This document shows positions 24,492 to 33,627 of a DNA stretch of 64,000 nucleotides, one piece after another. The first letter of the stretch is position 1; each line of letters opens with the position of its first letter. The notes under the pieces are model-generated. The model saw only the letters and a list, made by a program, of their open reading frames with translations, was not told the origin of the DNA and did not search any database. Source of the stretch: JAMXLG01 sp963765935 (GTDB lineage: Bacteria > Vulcanimicrobiota > Vulcanimicrobiia > Vulcanimicrobiales > Vulcanimicrobiaceae); assembly GCA_963765935.1 (NCBI GenBank), contig CAVXXX010000002.1:434001-498000 (forward strand), given 5' to 3'. The translations under genes were made by a program, and so were the position numbers.

Positions 24492-25538
24492 TTACTCCTC
24501 GCTGACGACTGCGACGGTCTCCGCATGGCCGTTCTTCGAGACGACCTTTGCGAGCGCTTCGCGGATCTTCGTTTCGATCTCGCTTGCAACGTCGCCGTGT
24601 TCTTCCAAGAACGACTTCGCATTTTCGCGCCCTTGACCGATGCGTTGATCGCCGTAGGTGTACCACGAGCCGCTCTTGCCGACGATGTTCTGCTCGAGCG
24701 CGACGTCGAGAATCGAGCCCATCTTCGAGATGCCGTGTCCGTAAGTAATATCGAACTCGGCTTGACGGAACGGCGGCGCCACTTTGTTCTTCACGACTTT
24801 CACGCGCGTGCGCGAACCGACGACGTCCTGACCGACTTTGATCTGTTCGAGCTTGCGCACGTCGAGACGCACCGAAGCGTAGAACTTCAGCGCGCGGCCG
24901 CCCGACGTCGTCTCGGGATTGCCGAACATCACGCCGACCTTTTCGCGCAGCTGGTTGATGAAGATCATCACCGCTTTGCTGCGTGAAATCGCGGCCGTCA
25001 ATTTTCGCAGCGCCTGCGACATCAGGCGCGCTTGCAGACCAACGTGCGCGTCGCCCATGTCGCCTTCGAGTTCTGCTTTCGTCACGAGCGCCGCGACCGA
25101 GTCGACGACGATCACGTCGACTGCGTTGCTGCGCGTGAGCATTTCGGCGATCTCGAGCGCCTGTTCACCGGTGTCCGGTTGCGAAACGAGCAGATTGTCG
25201 AGGTCGACACCGAGCCCCGCCGCGTAATTCGGGTCGAGCGCGTGCTCGACGTCGATAAACGCGGCTGTACCGCCGCCCTTCTGTGCCTCGGCAATTGCGT
25301 GCAGCGCGAGCGTCGTTTTACCGCTCGATTCCGGACCGTAAATTTCGACGATGCGTCCGCGCGGGAATCCGCCGACGCCAAGCGCGAGATCGAGCGCGAT
25401 CGATCCGCTGGGAATGACTTCGAACGCCATGCGTTCCTGGAAGTCGCCCATCTTCATAATCGAACCCTTACCGAATTGCCGTTCGATCTGGGCCAGGGCA
25501 TTGCTCAGTGCTACTTGCCGTTCGTCTTGCGCTGCCAT
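24492..25538 (-). CDS. recA: Recombinase RecA
   Basis: 348 residues from MAAQDERQVAL. This start is preferred over an in-frame ATG at 25,595 because a purine-rich ribosome-binding site (AGAAAGGCGAG) lies just before it. Motifs: ALAQIERQFGKGSIMKMGD, Walker A GPESSGKTTLALH, VIVVDSVAALV, the DNA-binding loop region DAHVGLQARLMSQALRKLT, MIFINQLREKVGVMFGNPET and GGRALKFYASVRLD. RecA catalyses strand exchange and promotes the SOS response. I could not see a clear LexA box upstream. It is co-transcribed with recX. Confidence 0.97.
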   Translation of the reverse strand: MAAQDERQVALSNALAQIERQFGKGSIMKMGDFQERMAFEVIPSGSIALDLALGVGGFPRGRIVEIYGPESSGKTTLALHAIAEAQKGGGTAAFIDVEHALDPNYAAGLGVDLDNLLVSQPDTGEQALEIAEMLTRSNAVDVIVVDSVAALVTKAELEGDMGDAHVGLQARLMSQALRKLTAAISRSKAVMIFINQLREKVGVMFGNPETTSGGRALKFYASVRLDVRKLEQIKVGQDVVGSRTRVKVVKNKVAPPFRQAEFDITYGHGISKMGSILDVALEQNIVGKSGSWYTYGDQRIGQGRENAKSFLEEHGDVASEIETKIREALAKVVSKNGHAETVAVVSEE

Positions 25539-25616
25539 CGCTCGCCTTTCTCTCTGTATCTTTGCTATGCGTTGTTGTTCTATTGTCACACTCACCCGTT
25601 CACGTTCTCATGCGCG

Positions 25617-25636
25617 AATGCCAAGTGCCTGGCATT
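25617..25636. terminator. Hairpin between ftsY and recA
   Basis: AATGCCA-AGTGCC-TGGCATT forms a 7-bp stem with a 6-base loop, just beyond the ftsY stop on the minus strand. On the plus strand it is followed by TTTAAA. The T-run in the ftsY direction is poor, so termination is only possible, not certain. Confidence 0.35.
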
Positions 25637-25642
25637 TTAAAT

Positions 25643-26572
25643 CTACGCGCGAACGGAGTCGGGTGCATCCTCGAAGAGGGCTTCGGTAAATTCCCTCGGC
25701 ACGAACGGACGCAGCGCGTCGACGCTTTCGCCCAAGCCGATGAATTTGATCGGAACTTCCAAGGTGTCGACGATCGCGACGAGGACACCGCCTTTTGCCG
25801 TGGAGTCCAACTTCGTGACGACGACGCCCGTCAGCTGCGTGGTATCGTTGAAGAGCTTCGCCTGTGAGATCGCATTCTGCCCGGTCGTTCCGTCGACAAC
25901 GAGGAGCGTCTCGTCGGGTGGGTCGCCGAGCTCGCGTTCGATCACGCGGCGGATCTTTTTGAGCTCTTCCATCAGGTTCGTCTTGGTTTGCAGACGGCCG
26001 GCGGTATCGATGAGGATCACGTCGACGTTGCGGGCTTTCCCGGCACGCACGCCGTCGAAGACCACCGATGCCGGGTCCGCGCCCTCCGCGCCGCGCACGA
26101 TTTCACTACCGCTGCGCTGCGCCCAAATCGCAAGCTGCTCCGTTGCCGCCGCGCGAAACGTATCGCCCGCGACGAGGAGAACGCGCTTGCCTTCGCGATG
26201 CAGACGCGCGGCGAGCTTGCCGATGGTCGTGGTTTTGCCGCTGCCGTTGACGCCGACGACCAGCACGACGGACGGCCGCGATCGTAGATTGAGTTCGCCG
26301 CCGGGAAGCGTGAGGAACCGTTCGACGTCTTTGTGAAACCGCGCGACGGGCTGATCCGTCGTCTTCCACTCTTCCTGTTTGGCGACGGTGCGCAGGCCCT
26401 CGATGATCTTCTGTGTCGTGGGGACGCCGAAGTCACCCATGATCAGCACGTCCTCGAGATCGTCCCAAAACTCGTCGGTGAGCGGAGCTTTGGCACGGCC
26501 CAAGTTTTGGACCGCGGCGAAACTGTCACGCGCTTTTCCAAGCGACGTCCGCAACCGTTGAAACCAGCTCAC
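25643..26572 (-). CDS. ftsY: Signal recognition particle receptor FtsY
   Basis: 309 residues. A short N domain (SWFQRLRTSLGKARDSFAAV) is followed by the G domain with P-loop VGVNGSGKTTTIGKLAARL, GDTFRAAATEQL, G3 LIDTAGRLQTKTNLMEEL, G4 VVTKLDSTAKGG and the closing IGLGESVDALRPFVP. FtsY docks ribosome-SRP complexes at the membrane with its GTPase partner Ffh. The acidic A domain is almost absent, as in many bacteria. Upstream on the same strand lies a protein of unknown function. Confidence 0.96.
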   Translation of the reverse strand: MSWFQRLRTSLGKARDSFAAVQNLGRAKAPLTDEFWDDLEDVLIMGDFGVPTTQKIIEGLRTVAKQEEWKTTDQPVARFHKDVERFLTLPGGELNLRSRPSVVLVVGVNGSGKTTTIGKLAARLHREGKRVLLVAGDTFRAAATEQLAIWAQRSGSEIVRGAEGADPASVVFDGVRAGKARNVDVILIDTAGRLQTKTNLMEELKKIRRVIERELGDPPDETLLVVDGTTGQNAISQAKLFNDTTQLTGVVVTKLDSTAKGGVLVAIVDTLEVPIKFIGLGESVDALRPFVPREFTEALFEDAPDSVRA

Positions 26573-26623
26573 GGAATCATCCCTTCAGTACCTGGATGGG
26601 GAACACCTGTTCGATAGAGTAGC

Positions 26624-27130
26624 CTAAGCGACCGGGTCGAGCCCCGTAATGGTGTCGGCACGCATCTTTACCCATTGCGGCGCGGCCCCGTCCACGCGGA
26701 CGGGATATTCGAAGATGACGCGGTCGTGGCCGATCTCCGGACGCATGAGGTCCGCCAAGCGTCCTTCGATGAAGACCCGCCGCCCATTTCCGAACGGGCA
26801 CATGCCGGGCTGGAAATGAATTTCGAAGACCGACGATGAGGGGACGAAGGCGCTCACGTCAGCCGCGAAGCAGTCGTGCGTTGCCATCTTCAACGCCGCG
26901 ACGATCTGCGAAAATTCCGCATCATCAACGCGCGCGCGTTTTTCACTGTACGCATGCTCGCGATCGATCGTGTAGCGCACCGGCGGAATTCCGTGGAGAA
27001 ATTCAACGGTGAAGTATCGACCGGAAAGATGCATGTCCAAGCGTCCGCCGATTCGCGACTCGCGCCGTTCTTTGACCCAATCGCGATGGTCGCGCATCGT
27101 TTTCGACCACCACTGCCGCTTCCAAGACAC
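26624..27130 (-). CDS. Conserved-looking protein of unknown function in flagellar block
   Basis: 168 residues, probable GTG start (MSWKRQWWSK), 12 bp after the flhB-like gene stop; an ATG at 27,097 is an alternative. The sequence is soluble and mixed alpha/beta, with an arginine-rich N-terminus (RDHRDWVKERRESRIGGRLD) and a later beta-rich half (GRYFTVEFLHGIPPVRYTID, VFEIHFQPGMCPF, RVFIEGRLADLMRPEIGHD). I recognise no family. It sits between flagellar genes and ftsY on one strand and is probably co-transcribed with them. Confidence 0.6.
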   Translation of the reverse strand: MSWKRQWWSKTMRDHRDWVKERRESRIGGRLDMHLSGRYFTVEFLHGIPPVRYTIDREHAYSEKRARVDDAEFSQIVAALKMATHDCFAADVSAFVPSSSVFEIHFQPGMCPFGNGRRVFIEGRLADLMRPEIGHDRVIFEYPVRVDGAAPQWVKMRADTITGLDPVA

Positions 27131-27142
27131 CCGAGGAGCCTT

Positions 27143-27439
27143 TCAGCCTTTCATTTGCGCGTCGACGCGATACACGTATGCAAGTACTTCGGCGACGACC
27201 GCGTAGAGTTCACGCGGCACGCAGTCGGAGACATCCAAACGTGCCAGCGCTTCGACGAGCCCGGCGTCTTCGTAGAGCGGAACGTTGTGTTCTTTCGCAA
27301 CCCGAACGATCTCTTCAGCGGTAACGCCTCGTCCGACGGCGACCACTTGCGGCGGCTCGGCTTTCAACGGATCGTATTGCAGCGCGGCTGCTGCCGGACG
27401 TTTGAACACGCGTTTGCGAAAATCGAAGAAGCCGCTCAT
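27143..27439 (-). CDS. FlhB C-terminal domain-like small protein
   Basis: 98 residues matching only the cytoplasmic domain of FlhB/EscU export-switch proteins: ALQYDPLKAEPPQVVAVGRG, then EEIVRVAKEHNVPLYEDAGL and LDVSDCVPRELYAVVAEVLA. The autocleavage motif NPTH of true FlhB is missing, as usual in these stand-alone FlhB2-like proteins. The ATG overlaps the fliK stop (ATGA). The pairing with fliK, the hook-length ruler that interacts with FlhB, fits a role in export specificity. Confidence 0.85.
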   Translation of the reverse strand: MSGFFDFRKRVFKRPAAAALQYDPLKAEPPQVVAVGRGVTAEEIVRVAKEHNVPLYEDAGLVEALARLDVSDCVPRELYAVVAEVLAYVYRVDAQMKG

Positions 27440-29092
27440 GCCTGCATATCCACGTTCGACGTGCGCGCCGGCGGCTGCGGCGGGACAGGCATGGGCTTCG
27501 CTCGCGGAACGAGTCCCGCCGCCATCGTGGCGATGCGGTAATGCATCGCTTCGAGGCGTCCCCGCAAATCGCCGAGCGAGGTGCGGAAGCGATCCGCGGA
27601 ACGCGCGGTTTCCGTTTTTACGTCGACGCTCACGCTGCGTCCGACGGTTTGCACGTCGATCGCGACCGTGCCTAGCGATTTCGTATCAAGCACGAACGCG
27701 ACGTGAAAATTGTCGGCGTCCATTGCGTTCTTGCCGCCCGGCGCATCGCGTGAGATGCGCAGTTGCGCGGGCGCTCCGCCATCGTAGAAGTATGCGGGAA
27801 GCGGAATGGTGATCGTATTTGCGGTGTTATATTCCGGCATTAGCGCATTGAGTTGCACGGCGGTCGTGGCGGTCAACGCATCGCGCAATGCTTGCACGAG
27901 TTGCGGCGAGCTTCCGGCGGGCGGATTGGCAACGACTTGCAGCAACGCGGTTTTGACGTCGTGTTCCAGCGCGACGCCGCGTTCCGCTGCGCCCGCAGCA
28001 GCCGCAAGGGGCACAGCTGGGCCGCGTTGCGGCACGGCGGCTGCTTGCGGTGTCGGCGGCGAATGCGGCGTTTGCGCCGCGTCAGGCGGTACGTCGGCTT
28101 CGGTCCAAGCGCGAACGATCTGCGCGATCTTTGATTCAGCGCTCGTTACGACATTGGAAACGTACGACGCAATTTGTTCGGGCAATGCGCGCGTATTTCG
28201 CAAATCGAGCCGTGCGACAAATGCAAGCGTCGAACGCAGCGTTGCCGTTCGCGGATCGGCGGGAAGCTTCGCAAGAAGCGTGTCGAGCTTTTCATAGGTA
28301 CCCGTCACGCTGCGCGTCGCATGGTCGACGAGTTTCGCGGCCGCGACCGTTGCAGAGGTAACCGGCACGCGCAGACGCGCGAGCAGCGCGGTTTCCGGTG
28401 TTGCCGGCGACGGTGCTTGCTGCGGACGTTCGACTGCTGCGCGTGTCGCGGCGGTCTGAACGGTCACGTTTTGCGGGATGCGCGGTATTGCCGGCGACGT
28501 TTTGATCGACGGCGCGCCGATCGTCGTGCTCGCGCGCGTTGCGATCAATCGCGCTTCCACGTCGACGGGCGCTTGCGCAGTACGCGGCTGCGGCGCGGTG
28601 CCGCGCGGCGTCTGGACTTGCCCAGGCTGCGGCCGTACTGAGGCGGCAACGAAAAGTTCCCGCGGCGGTGCAACGCGGCGGCTGTTGCTGTGGCTGCGGA
28701 GCCGAGGGGGTTGAACGCAACACCGCGCTTTGCGGTGCGTCGGGACTCTGCGCGGGAAGTGGCGGCCGTTCGGGAAGATTCTCGGGGTCGACGGAGCCGA
28801 GATTGCGCACGATGATCGCGGTGTTCGTAAAGCCCGTCACTTGCAGCGCAATGGTTTCACCGGGATTGATACCGGGCGGCAATTGCGCGGTCAACGTTTG
28901 GCCGAGAAGCGAGATCCGGTCGGTGCCGTCTTGCGCCGGCAGCACCGTTGCGCTCAACACATCGCCGACGGAAAGTTTCGCCTGGAACTCGGTGAGCACT
29001 GCGCCGAGATTGAGCGTCGATTCTTCAATCGCAGCCTGCGCGTTCGCAACCGCCTGGAGTGCGAAGGCGGCCAGCGGATCGAGGTTGGACAT
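27436..29092 (-). CDS. fliK: FliK-like flagellar hook-length protein, frame broken once
   Basis: The N-terminal part starts MSNLDPLAAFALQAV at 29,092 and runs through GDVLSATVLPAQDGTDRISL to a Pro/Gln-rich stretch (PSAPQPQQQPP). At about 28,665-28,680 the frame must shift by one base to continue as APPRELFVAASVRPQPGQVQ and then to the C-terminal domain at about 27,440-27,800 (LRISRDAPGGKNAMDADNFH, VSVDVKTETARSADRFRTSL, LRGRLEAMHYRI). Alanine/proline-rich centre and a C-terminal FliK core are typical. The break lies in GC-rich low-complexity sequence and may be a sequencing error or a real mutation. Neighbours are fliA and the flhB-like gene. Confidence 0.75.
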
Positions 29093-29101
29093 TAACTACG
29101 C

Positions 29102-29428
29102 CTACACCGTGACGTCAATGAAGTGTTCACCGTCGGCAAGACCGAGCGGAGAACGCTCTGCAGGCGCCTGATACTCGCGCCGCTTGCGCTCGTCGGGCGT
29201 GTATCCGCCGCCGTCACCTTGTCCGTCGGGACTCGTGCGAATGCCCGAACCGCGGGCCGAGTTTTCGGTCTCCGAAATTGTTTCTTCGCGCTTATGGACT
29301 TGTTCGGCAAACGCCGTTTGAGCGGCGGCTTGCGCGGCAGCAGGTGCTTGTTGGGCGCTATTAACCTGGGCCGCGTTCTGCGGTGCGGCCAGGTAGGCGA
29401 GTTGCAGATCCACGGGACGAATCGCCAT
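29102..29428 (-). CDS. Small flagellar-operon protein of unknown function
   Basis: 108 residues starting MAIRPVDLQLAYLAAPQNAA, with an alanine/glutamine-rich stretch and a charged disordered C-terminus (TPDERKRREYQAPAERSP). Similar short proteins with an 'xIRPVDLQ' start follow flagellar sigma factor genes in other bacteria, as far as I recall. Its start lies inside fliA (68-bp overlap), so translation is probably coupled. Function unknown. Confidence 0.6.
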   Translation of the reverse strand: MAIRPVDLQLAYLAAPQNAAQVNSAQQAPAAAQAAAQTAFAEQVHKREETISETENSARGSGIRTSPDGQGDGGGYTPDERKRREYQAPAERSPLGLADGEHFIDVTV

Positions 29429-30287
29429 TGCCCGTTACTTCCCCGTGTAGGGTGCGTTCTACTTTAGTATCGGCACCCGGCTGCGGCTTCCGCAGATATT
29501 TCTGTTTGATCGTGGGGTCGTCTTCACGATAGCCGAGGTCATTGCGCAGCTCGCGCAGCCGCTGGCGCAGATGGATAACGGCCTGAGCGTGAATCTGCGA
29601 CACGCGCGACTCGGAAACGCCCAATGCGCCCTTGATTTCCTTGAGCGTCTGACCTTCGAAGTAATAGAGGCGGATCACCGTGCGCTCTTGCGGCGGCAGA
29701 TTCTCAACCGCTTGCACGAGTTCGGTGCGTACCTCGCGCGCCTCGACTTCGAACATGACGTCGTTCTCGTCGTCACGCAGCGTATCGACGAGCGGAATCT
29801 CGTAGCCCTTTTCGTTCGGGAGAAACTCTTCGAGCGAAAGCACGGCGGTGCCGCGCACGCGCTGCACGAGTTGGTCGAGCTCCTTGGACGTGATGCCCAT
29901 GCGCGTTGCGATCTCTTCATGCGTTGGAACGCGTCCGAGTTCGGTTTCCAACACCTGATGCGTGCGCTCGAGCTCGCGGGCCTTTTGCCGCACTGCGCGC
30001 GGAACCCAGTCAAGAGAGCGAAGGGCGTCGAGGATCGCCCCGTTGATACGGGTGATTGCGTATGTTTCGAACTTCACGCCGCGCGCATCGTCATACTTTT
30101 CGATGGCGTCGATCAAACCCAAAATGCCGTCGTTTATGAGATCGTTGATCTCAACATTCGGCGGTAGATTGACGGAGATTCGACCGGCCACGTACTTCAC
30201 CAAGTGCAAGTACTTGTGGACGATCTCTTCTCGCGAGAGTTCGACACCGCCGATGACGTAGCTGCGTGGACTACGGCTCAGCTTCAT
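29361..30287 (-). CDS. fliA: Flagellar sigma factor FliA (sigma-28)
   Basis: 308 residues. Region 2: HKYLHLVKYVAGRISVNLPP, LINDGILGLIDAIEKYDDAR, GVKFETYAITRINGAILDAL. Region 3: RTHQVLETELGRVPTHEEIA. Region 4: ENLPPQERTVIRLYYFEGQT, LKEIKGALGVSESRVSQIHA. It would direct RNA polymerase to late flagellar and chemotaxis promoters. A tail of about 45 residues after region 4 is longer than usual and overlaps the next gene by 68 bp. cheB and cheR lie upstream on the same strand. Confidence 0.95.
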   Translation of the reverse strand: MKLSRSPRSYVIGGVELSREEIVHKYLHLVKYVAGRISVNLPPNVEINDLINDGILGLIDAIEKYDDARGVKFETYAITRINGAILDALRSLDWVPRAVRQKARELERTHQVLETELGRVPTHEEIATRMGITSKELDQLVQRVRGTAVLSLEEFLPNEKGYEIPLVDTLRDDENDVMFEVEAREVRTELVQAVENLPPQERTVIRLYYFEGQTLKEIKGALGVSESRVSQIHAQAVIHLRQRLRELRNDLGYREDDPTIKQKYLRKPQPGADTKVERTLHGEVTGNGDSSRGSATRLPGRTAERGPG

Positions 30288-30386
30288 GCAACCCCGACAA
30301 CGCGCACACCGCGCGTCGGTGCGACATATTCACAGTTGCCGAAGACCTTCCTACTCACACCCATAGTCCAACTGCCCCATAAACCG

Positions 30387-31466
30387 TTAAGACTTCGCTA
30401 CGCCGGAAAGATCGCAGAGCATCTGGGGAATGTCGTCGAGCGCCGCTTCACGATCGACAAGACCTTCCTTCGCAGCGGCGCGCGGCATTCCGTATACAAC
30501 GCACGTTGCTTCATTCTGCCCGATGACGTAGCCGCCACGCTCTTTGAGCCGGCGCAGTCCCTTTACACCATCTTGACCCATGCCGGTAAGAATTACCCCG
30601 ATTGCGGCATCACCGTACGCATCGGCCACTTGCTCGGCGAGCGTGTCGACGCTCGGAACGTGAAGCGAATGTCCGTCATCGTCAACCAGACGCAGTTCAA
30701 CTTCAGACCCGTTGCGGCGAAGCGCAATTTGTTTACCCGACGGAACGACGAGCGCGCTCCCCCCTTCCAGCACCATTCCGTTTACGGCTTCATGCACGTT
30801 TAGCTTACTCTGCGCGTTCAGACGATCGGCGAGCGGCCGCGTGAAGCCCATAGGCATGTGCTGTACGATCAATACGGGCAGCGGAAAGTTCGCCGGAAGC
30901 ACCGGAACCACGTGCGAGAGCGCGACGGGGCCGCCGGTCGACGTCCCGATCGCGACGCAGTCGTATTTCGAAGCCGATCGTGGTACGAGCGCAACGCGCA
31001 GCGGCGGTGCGATAATGCGCGGCCTTTCGGTGCCGGGCATCGGGGTATGCACGATCGGATGCGCAGGCTGCGCGCCGCGGCGAGAAACGGCTCGGATCTT
31101 CGCAACGAGATCGCGCGCAACGTCTTGAATGTTGACATAGGCCGCGTCGGGTTTTGCGATAAAATCGACGGCGCCCAGCTCGAGCGCGCGGAAGGTCGTC
31201 TCCGCGCCTTCGTGGGTGAGCGAACTGCACATAATGATCGGAATGCGATGATCGGCAACGATCTGGCGCACCGCTTCCAACCCGCCCATGCCCGGCATCT
31301 CGACGTCCATCGTGATGACGTCGGGATTGAGCTGCAGCGCTTTGGTGATTGCTTCTTCTCCGCTGCGTGCCGTCGCAACGACGTCCATGTCGGCTTCGTT
31401 CTCGATCATCGTGGTGATCGCGCGCCGCATGAACGCCGAATCGTCCGTTACTAATACCTTGATCAT
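30387..31466 (-). CDS. cheB: Chemotaxis glutamate methylesterase CheB
   Basis: 359 residues. Receiver domain first (VLVTDDSAFMRRAI, phospho-acceptor in VITMDVEMPGMGGLE, IIMCSSLTHEGAE, FIAKPD), then a linker, then the methylesterase domain. The catalytic serine is in AIGTSTGGPVAL, the histidine in LIVQHMPMGFT and the aspartate in LTGMGQDGVKGL. It demethylates chemoreceptors when phosphorylated by CheA. It follows cheR by 13 bp. No cheA or receptor gene is in the window. Confidence 0.96.
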   Translation of the reverse strand: MIKVLVTDDSAFMRRAITTMIENEADMDVVATARSGEEAITKALQLNPDVITMDVEMPGMGGLEAVRQIVADHRIPIIMCSSLTHEGAETTFRALELGAVDFIAKPDAAYVNIQDVARDLVAKIRAVSRRGAQPAHPIVHTPMPGTERPRIIAPPLRVALVPRSASKYDCVAIGTSTGGPVALSHVVPVLPANFPLPVLIVQHMPMGFTRPLADRLNAQSKLNVHEAVNGMVLEGGSALVVPSGKQIALRRNGSEVELRLVDDDGHSLHVPSVDTLAEQVADAYGDAAIGVILTGMGQDGVKGLRRLKERGGYVIGQNEATCVVYGMPRAAAKEGLVDREAALDDIPQMLCDLSGVAKS

Positions 31467-31479
31467 CTCTCGCGTTCCG

Positions 31480-32301
31480 TCACTTCCGCCGATAGTAGAT
31501 AGCCTTCGGAGTGATCACCGGCTCGTACAAATCGGTGAGCCGCATGATCGATTCCGCGTGTCCCAAAAACAAATAACCGCCCGGGCGTAAAGCGGCCGCG
31601 AATGCTTCGACGACGCGCTTTTGCGTAGGCTTATCGAAATAGATCAACACATTGCGACAGAAGATCGCGTCATGGACTCCCATCGCCGACACCGCGCGGC
31701 TATCCAAGAGATTGATGCGCGAAAACTGCGCTATCCGCTTAATCTCGTCATTGATGAAGAAACCGCCTTCGAACGGGCGGAAGTACTTCTGGACCATTTG
31801 GGGCGGAGTCGCGCGAAAGGAGAGCTCGCGGTAGAACCCGGTCGAGGCCTTCTCCAGCGCGCGCGGAGAGAGATCGGTCGCGCGCAGCGTAATCGACGAC
31901 GGGCCGATCCGGTGTGTTTCCATCAGCATCATGGCGATGGAAAACGGCTCTTCACCCGTCGAGCAGGCGGAGGACCACACCCGCAAATGGCCCCCGTTCT
32001 TCAATGCTTCGTTGAGAACGTCGGTCACCAAGACGTCGAGTTGAGCCCGCTCCCGAAAGAAATATGTTTCGTTGTTCGAGAGCACCGATGCAAGTTCGGC
32101 CCATTCATTCTCACGATCCGTCGCGGTCGTGAGAAGACGATGGTATTCCGCAAAGCCCTGCGCGCGCGTTTTAATCAGTCGCGTCTGCAGGCGGCTTTGA
32201 AGCAAGAACTGTTTCGTATCGTCGTAGAAAATGCCGAAACGCTCGCGAATAAGATCGCGCAGCGCGACAAACTCCGCTTCCGAGATCGCGATCGTGGACA
32301 C
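31480..32301 (-). CDS. cheR: Chemotaxis protein methyltransferase CheR
   Basis: 273 residues. N-terminal helical domain (LRDLIRERFGIFYDDTKQFL, LSNNETYFFRE), then the SAM-binding domain with RVWSSACSTGEEPFSIAMML, ITLRATDLSPRALEKA, HDAIFCRNVLIYFDK and GGYLFLGHAESI. It methylates receptor glutamates with S-adenosylmethionine and opposes CheB, encoded immediately downstream. The length and motif order are normal. Confidence 0.95.
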   Translation of the reverse strand: MSTIAISEAEFVALRDLIRERFGIFYDDTKQFLLQSRLQTRLIKTRAQGFAEYHRLLTTATDRENEWAELASVLSNNETYFFRERAQLDVLVTDVLNEALKNGGHLRVWSSACSTGEEPFSIAMMLMETHRIGPSSITLRATDLSPRALEKASTGFYRELSFRATPPQMVQKYFRPFEGGFFINDEIKRIAQFSRINLLDSRAVSAMGVHDAIFCRNVLIYFDKPTQKRVVEAFAAALRPGGYLFLGHAESIMRLTDLYEPVITPKAIYYRRK

Positions 32302-32322
32302 CGGTCGAGCGACTTTCGCCGC

Positions 32323-33528
32323 TTACGGCAACGATGCCCTCACCCCAAAACGTAAAGCATGCGCATAGAGCACGAGACGATCGAACGCGGTGCGCTCGTG
32401 ATCCTCGCGGTAGAGCGCATTGGAAAAACGCGTGCTCGATGCGAGCTGATCGAATAACATGCCGTAGCGTTTCGGACGCTCTTCCAGAAATTGCATGAGG
32501 CGCACGCGATGTTGCAGGCGGCGCGCAAAGCGGCCGTTCAACCGCTCGCGATATGTCGCAGAGGACTTTTCCGGCGTCGAACGATGGTCGCGCAGCGCCT
32601 CTGCCGCGAGCCGGCCGCTCATCGCAGCTTCAAAAATCCCTTCGCCGTTTGTCGCATCGACGAGCCCCGCCGCGGTTCCCCCGACCATGACGCCACCTGT
32701 CGCAACCGCCGCACGCGGCCAGCCGCCGTAGAGCAAATGCCCTTCTTCCTTTAAGGCTCGAACGGCCGCATTGGGATAGAGCCGTCCGCGGACGCGCTCG
32801 GTAAACGCGTCCAATTCCGCGCGCAGTTCACGGCCCGCGATCTTCCCGAGCAGGCCGAGGCCGATTGCGAGATGATCGCGCTTGGGGAACATCCACCCGA
32901 CGATTTGGCGACCGCCCCGCGCCGGATAGTAATGAAGCTCGAGCGTTTGATAAGCAATCGCCGCCGCCGGACGGTCGAGATACACGCGATATTGCAACGT
33001 CGTCATCAATCCGCTATCCCAGCGGGGATCATCGAACGTACGCTCGTCGCTCAGTCTCTCGAAACGCGCCGTCGCACCCGTCGCGACAAACATCGCTCGC
33101 GCGCGGACCGTGCGCCTCGCTCCGGACTCGAGATCGGCGTATTCCGCGACAACACCGCTCGGATCGCGCCGGAATGACTTGAGCAGCGCTTGCGTGCGGA
33201 TCTCCGCACCCGAGCGTTGCGCCAATCGCGCCATCGTCCCGTCCAGCTCTTCACGCGTCGATGTGTGACCCGGTCCAAAACGCACCTCGTATTCACGCCC
33301 GTCGCTATCGAAAAGCGCAAGCCGCGGCGTATCGCAATGCACGATATCCCGCGGCAGATCGAATGTCTCGCAGAACCCCGGCCGCAATCCGGCAGCGCAC
33401 ACGCGCTTCGCACCGACGACTGGGTCTTTCTCGAGGACGAGCGTTTCGACGCCGGCAGCTGCTGCTTCTCTCGCAGCGGTGCTGCCCGCCGGGCCTGCGC
33501 CGACGACGAGAAATTCGATATTTTCCAT
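32323..33528 (-). CDS. Geranylgeranyl reductase-family FAD-dependent oxidoreductase
   Basis: 401 residues. N-terminal FAD-binding motif FLVVGAGPAGSTAAREAAAA with VLEKDPVVGAKRVCAAGL; second FAD region VMVGGTAAGLVDATNGEGI; the family motif QIVGWMFPKRDHLAIGLGLL near residue 215. Relatives reduce prenyl chains of quinones, chlorophylls or archaeal-type lipids. Substrate here is unknown. It lies 22 bp upstream of cheR on the same strand but is metabolically unrelated. A dispersed repeat follows its start on the upstream side. Confidence 0.85.
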   Translation of the reverse strand: MENIEFLVVGAGPAGSTAAREAAAAGVETLVLEKDPVVGAKRVCAAGLRPGFCETFDLPRDIVHCDTPRLALFDSDGREYEVRFGPGHTSTREELDGTMARLAQRSGAEIRTQALLKSFRRDPSGVVAEYADLESGARRTVRARAMFVATGATARFERLSDERTFDDPRWDSGLMTTLQYRVYLDRPAAAIAYQTLELHYYPARGGRQIVGWMFPKRDHLAIGLGLLGKIAGRELRAELDAFTERVRGRLYPNAAVRALKEEGHLLYGGWPRAAVATGGVMVGGTAAGLVDATNGEGIFEAAMSGRLAAEALRDHRSTPEKSSATYRERLNGRFARRLQHRVRLMQFLEERPKRYGMLFDQLASSTRFSNALYREDHERTAFDRLVLYAHALRFGVRASLP

Positions 33529-33559
33529 ACCAGATCGCTACTACCACACTTGTCGCATC

Positions 33560-33588
33560 GAGCCTGTGGTGAGCTTGTCGAACCATCG
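33560..33588. repeat. Diverged copy of the dispersed short repeat
   Basis: GAGCCTGTGGTGAGCTTGTCGAACCATCG, in the divergent region between the reductase gene and ppa. It shares the AGCxTGTCGAA core with the copies at 945-970 and 24,035-24,063. Confidence 0.45.
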
Positions 33589-33627
33589 AGGTCCCGTCTT
33601 GGCGTGAACCGAACAACGAGGGCCGCT

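Noticed and set aside
25539..25642. LexA/SOS box upstream of recA
   Set aside because: GAACGTGAAC is present but is a direct, not inverted, repeat; no GAAC-N4-GTTC site is seen.
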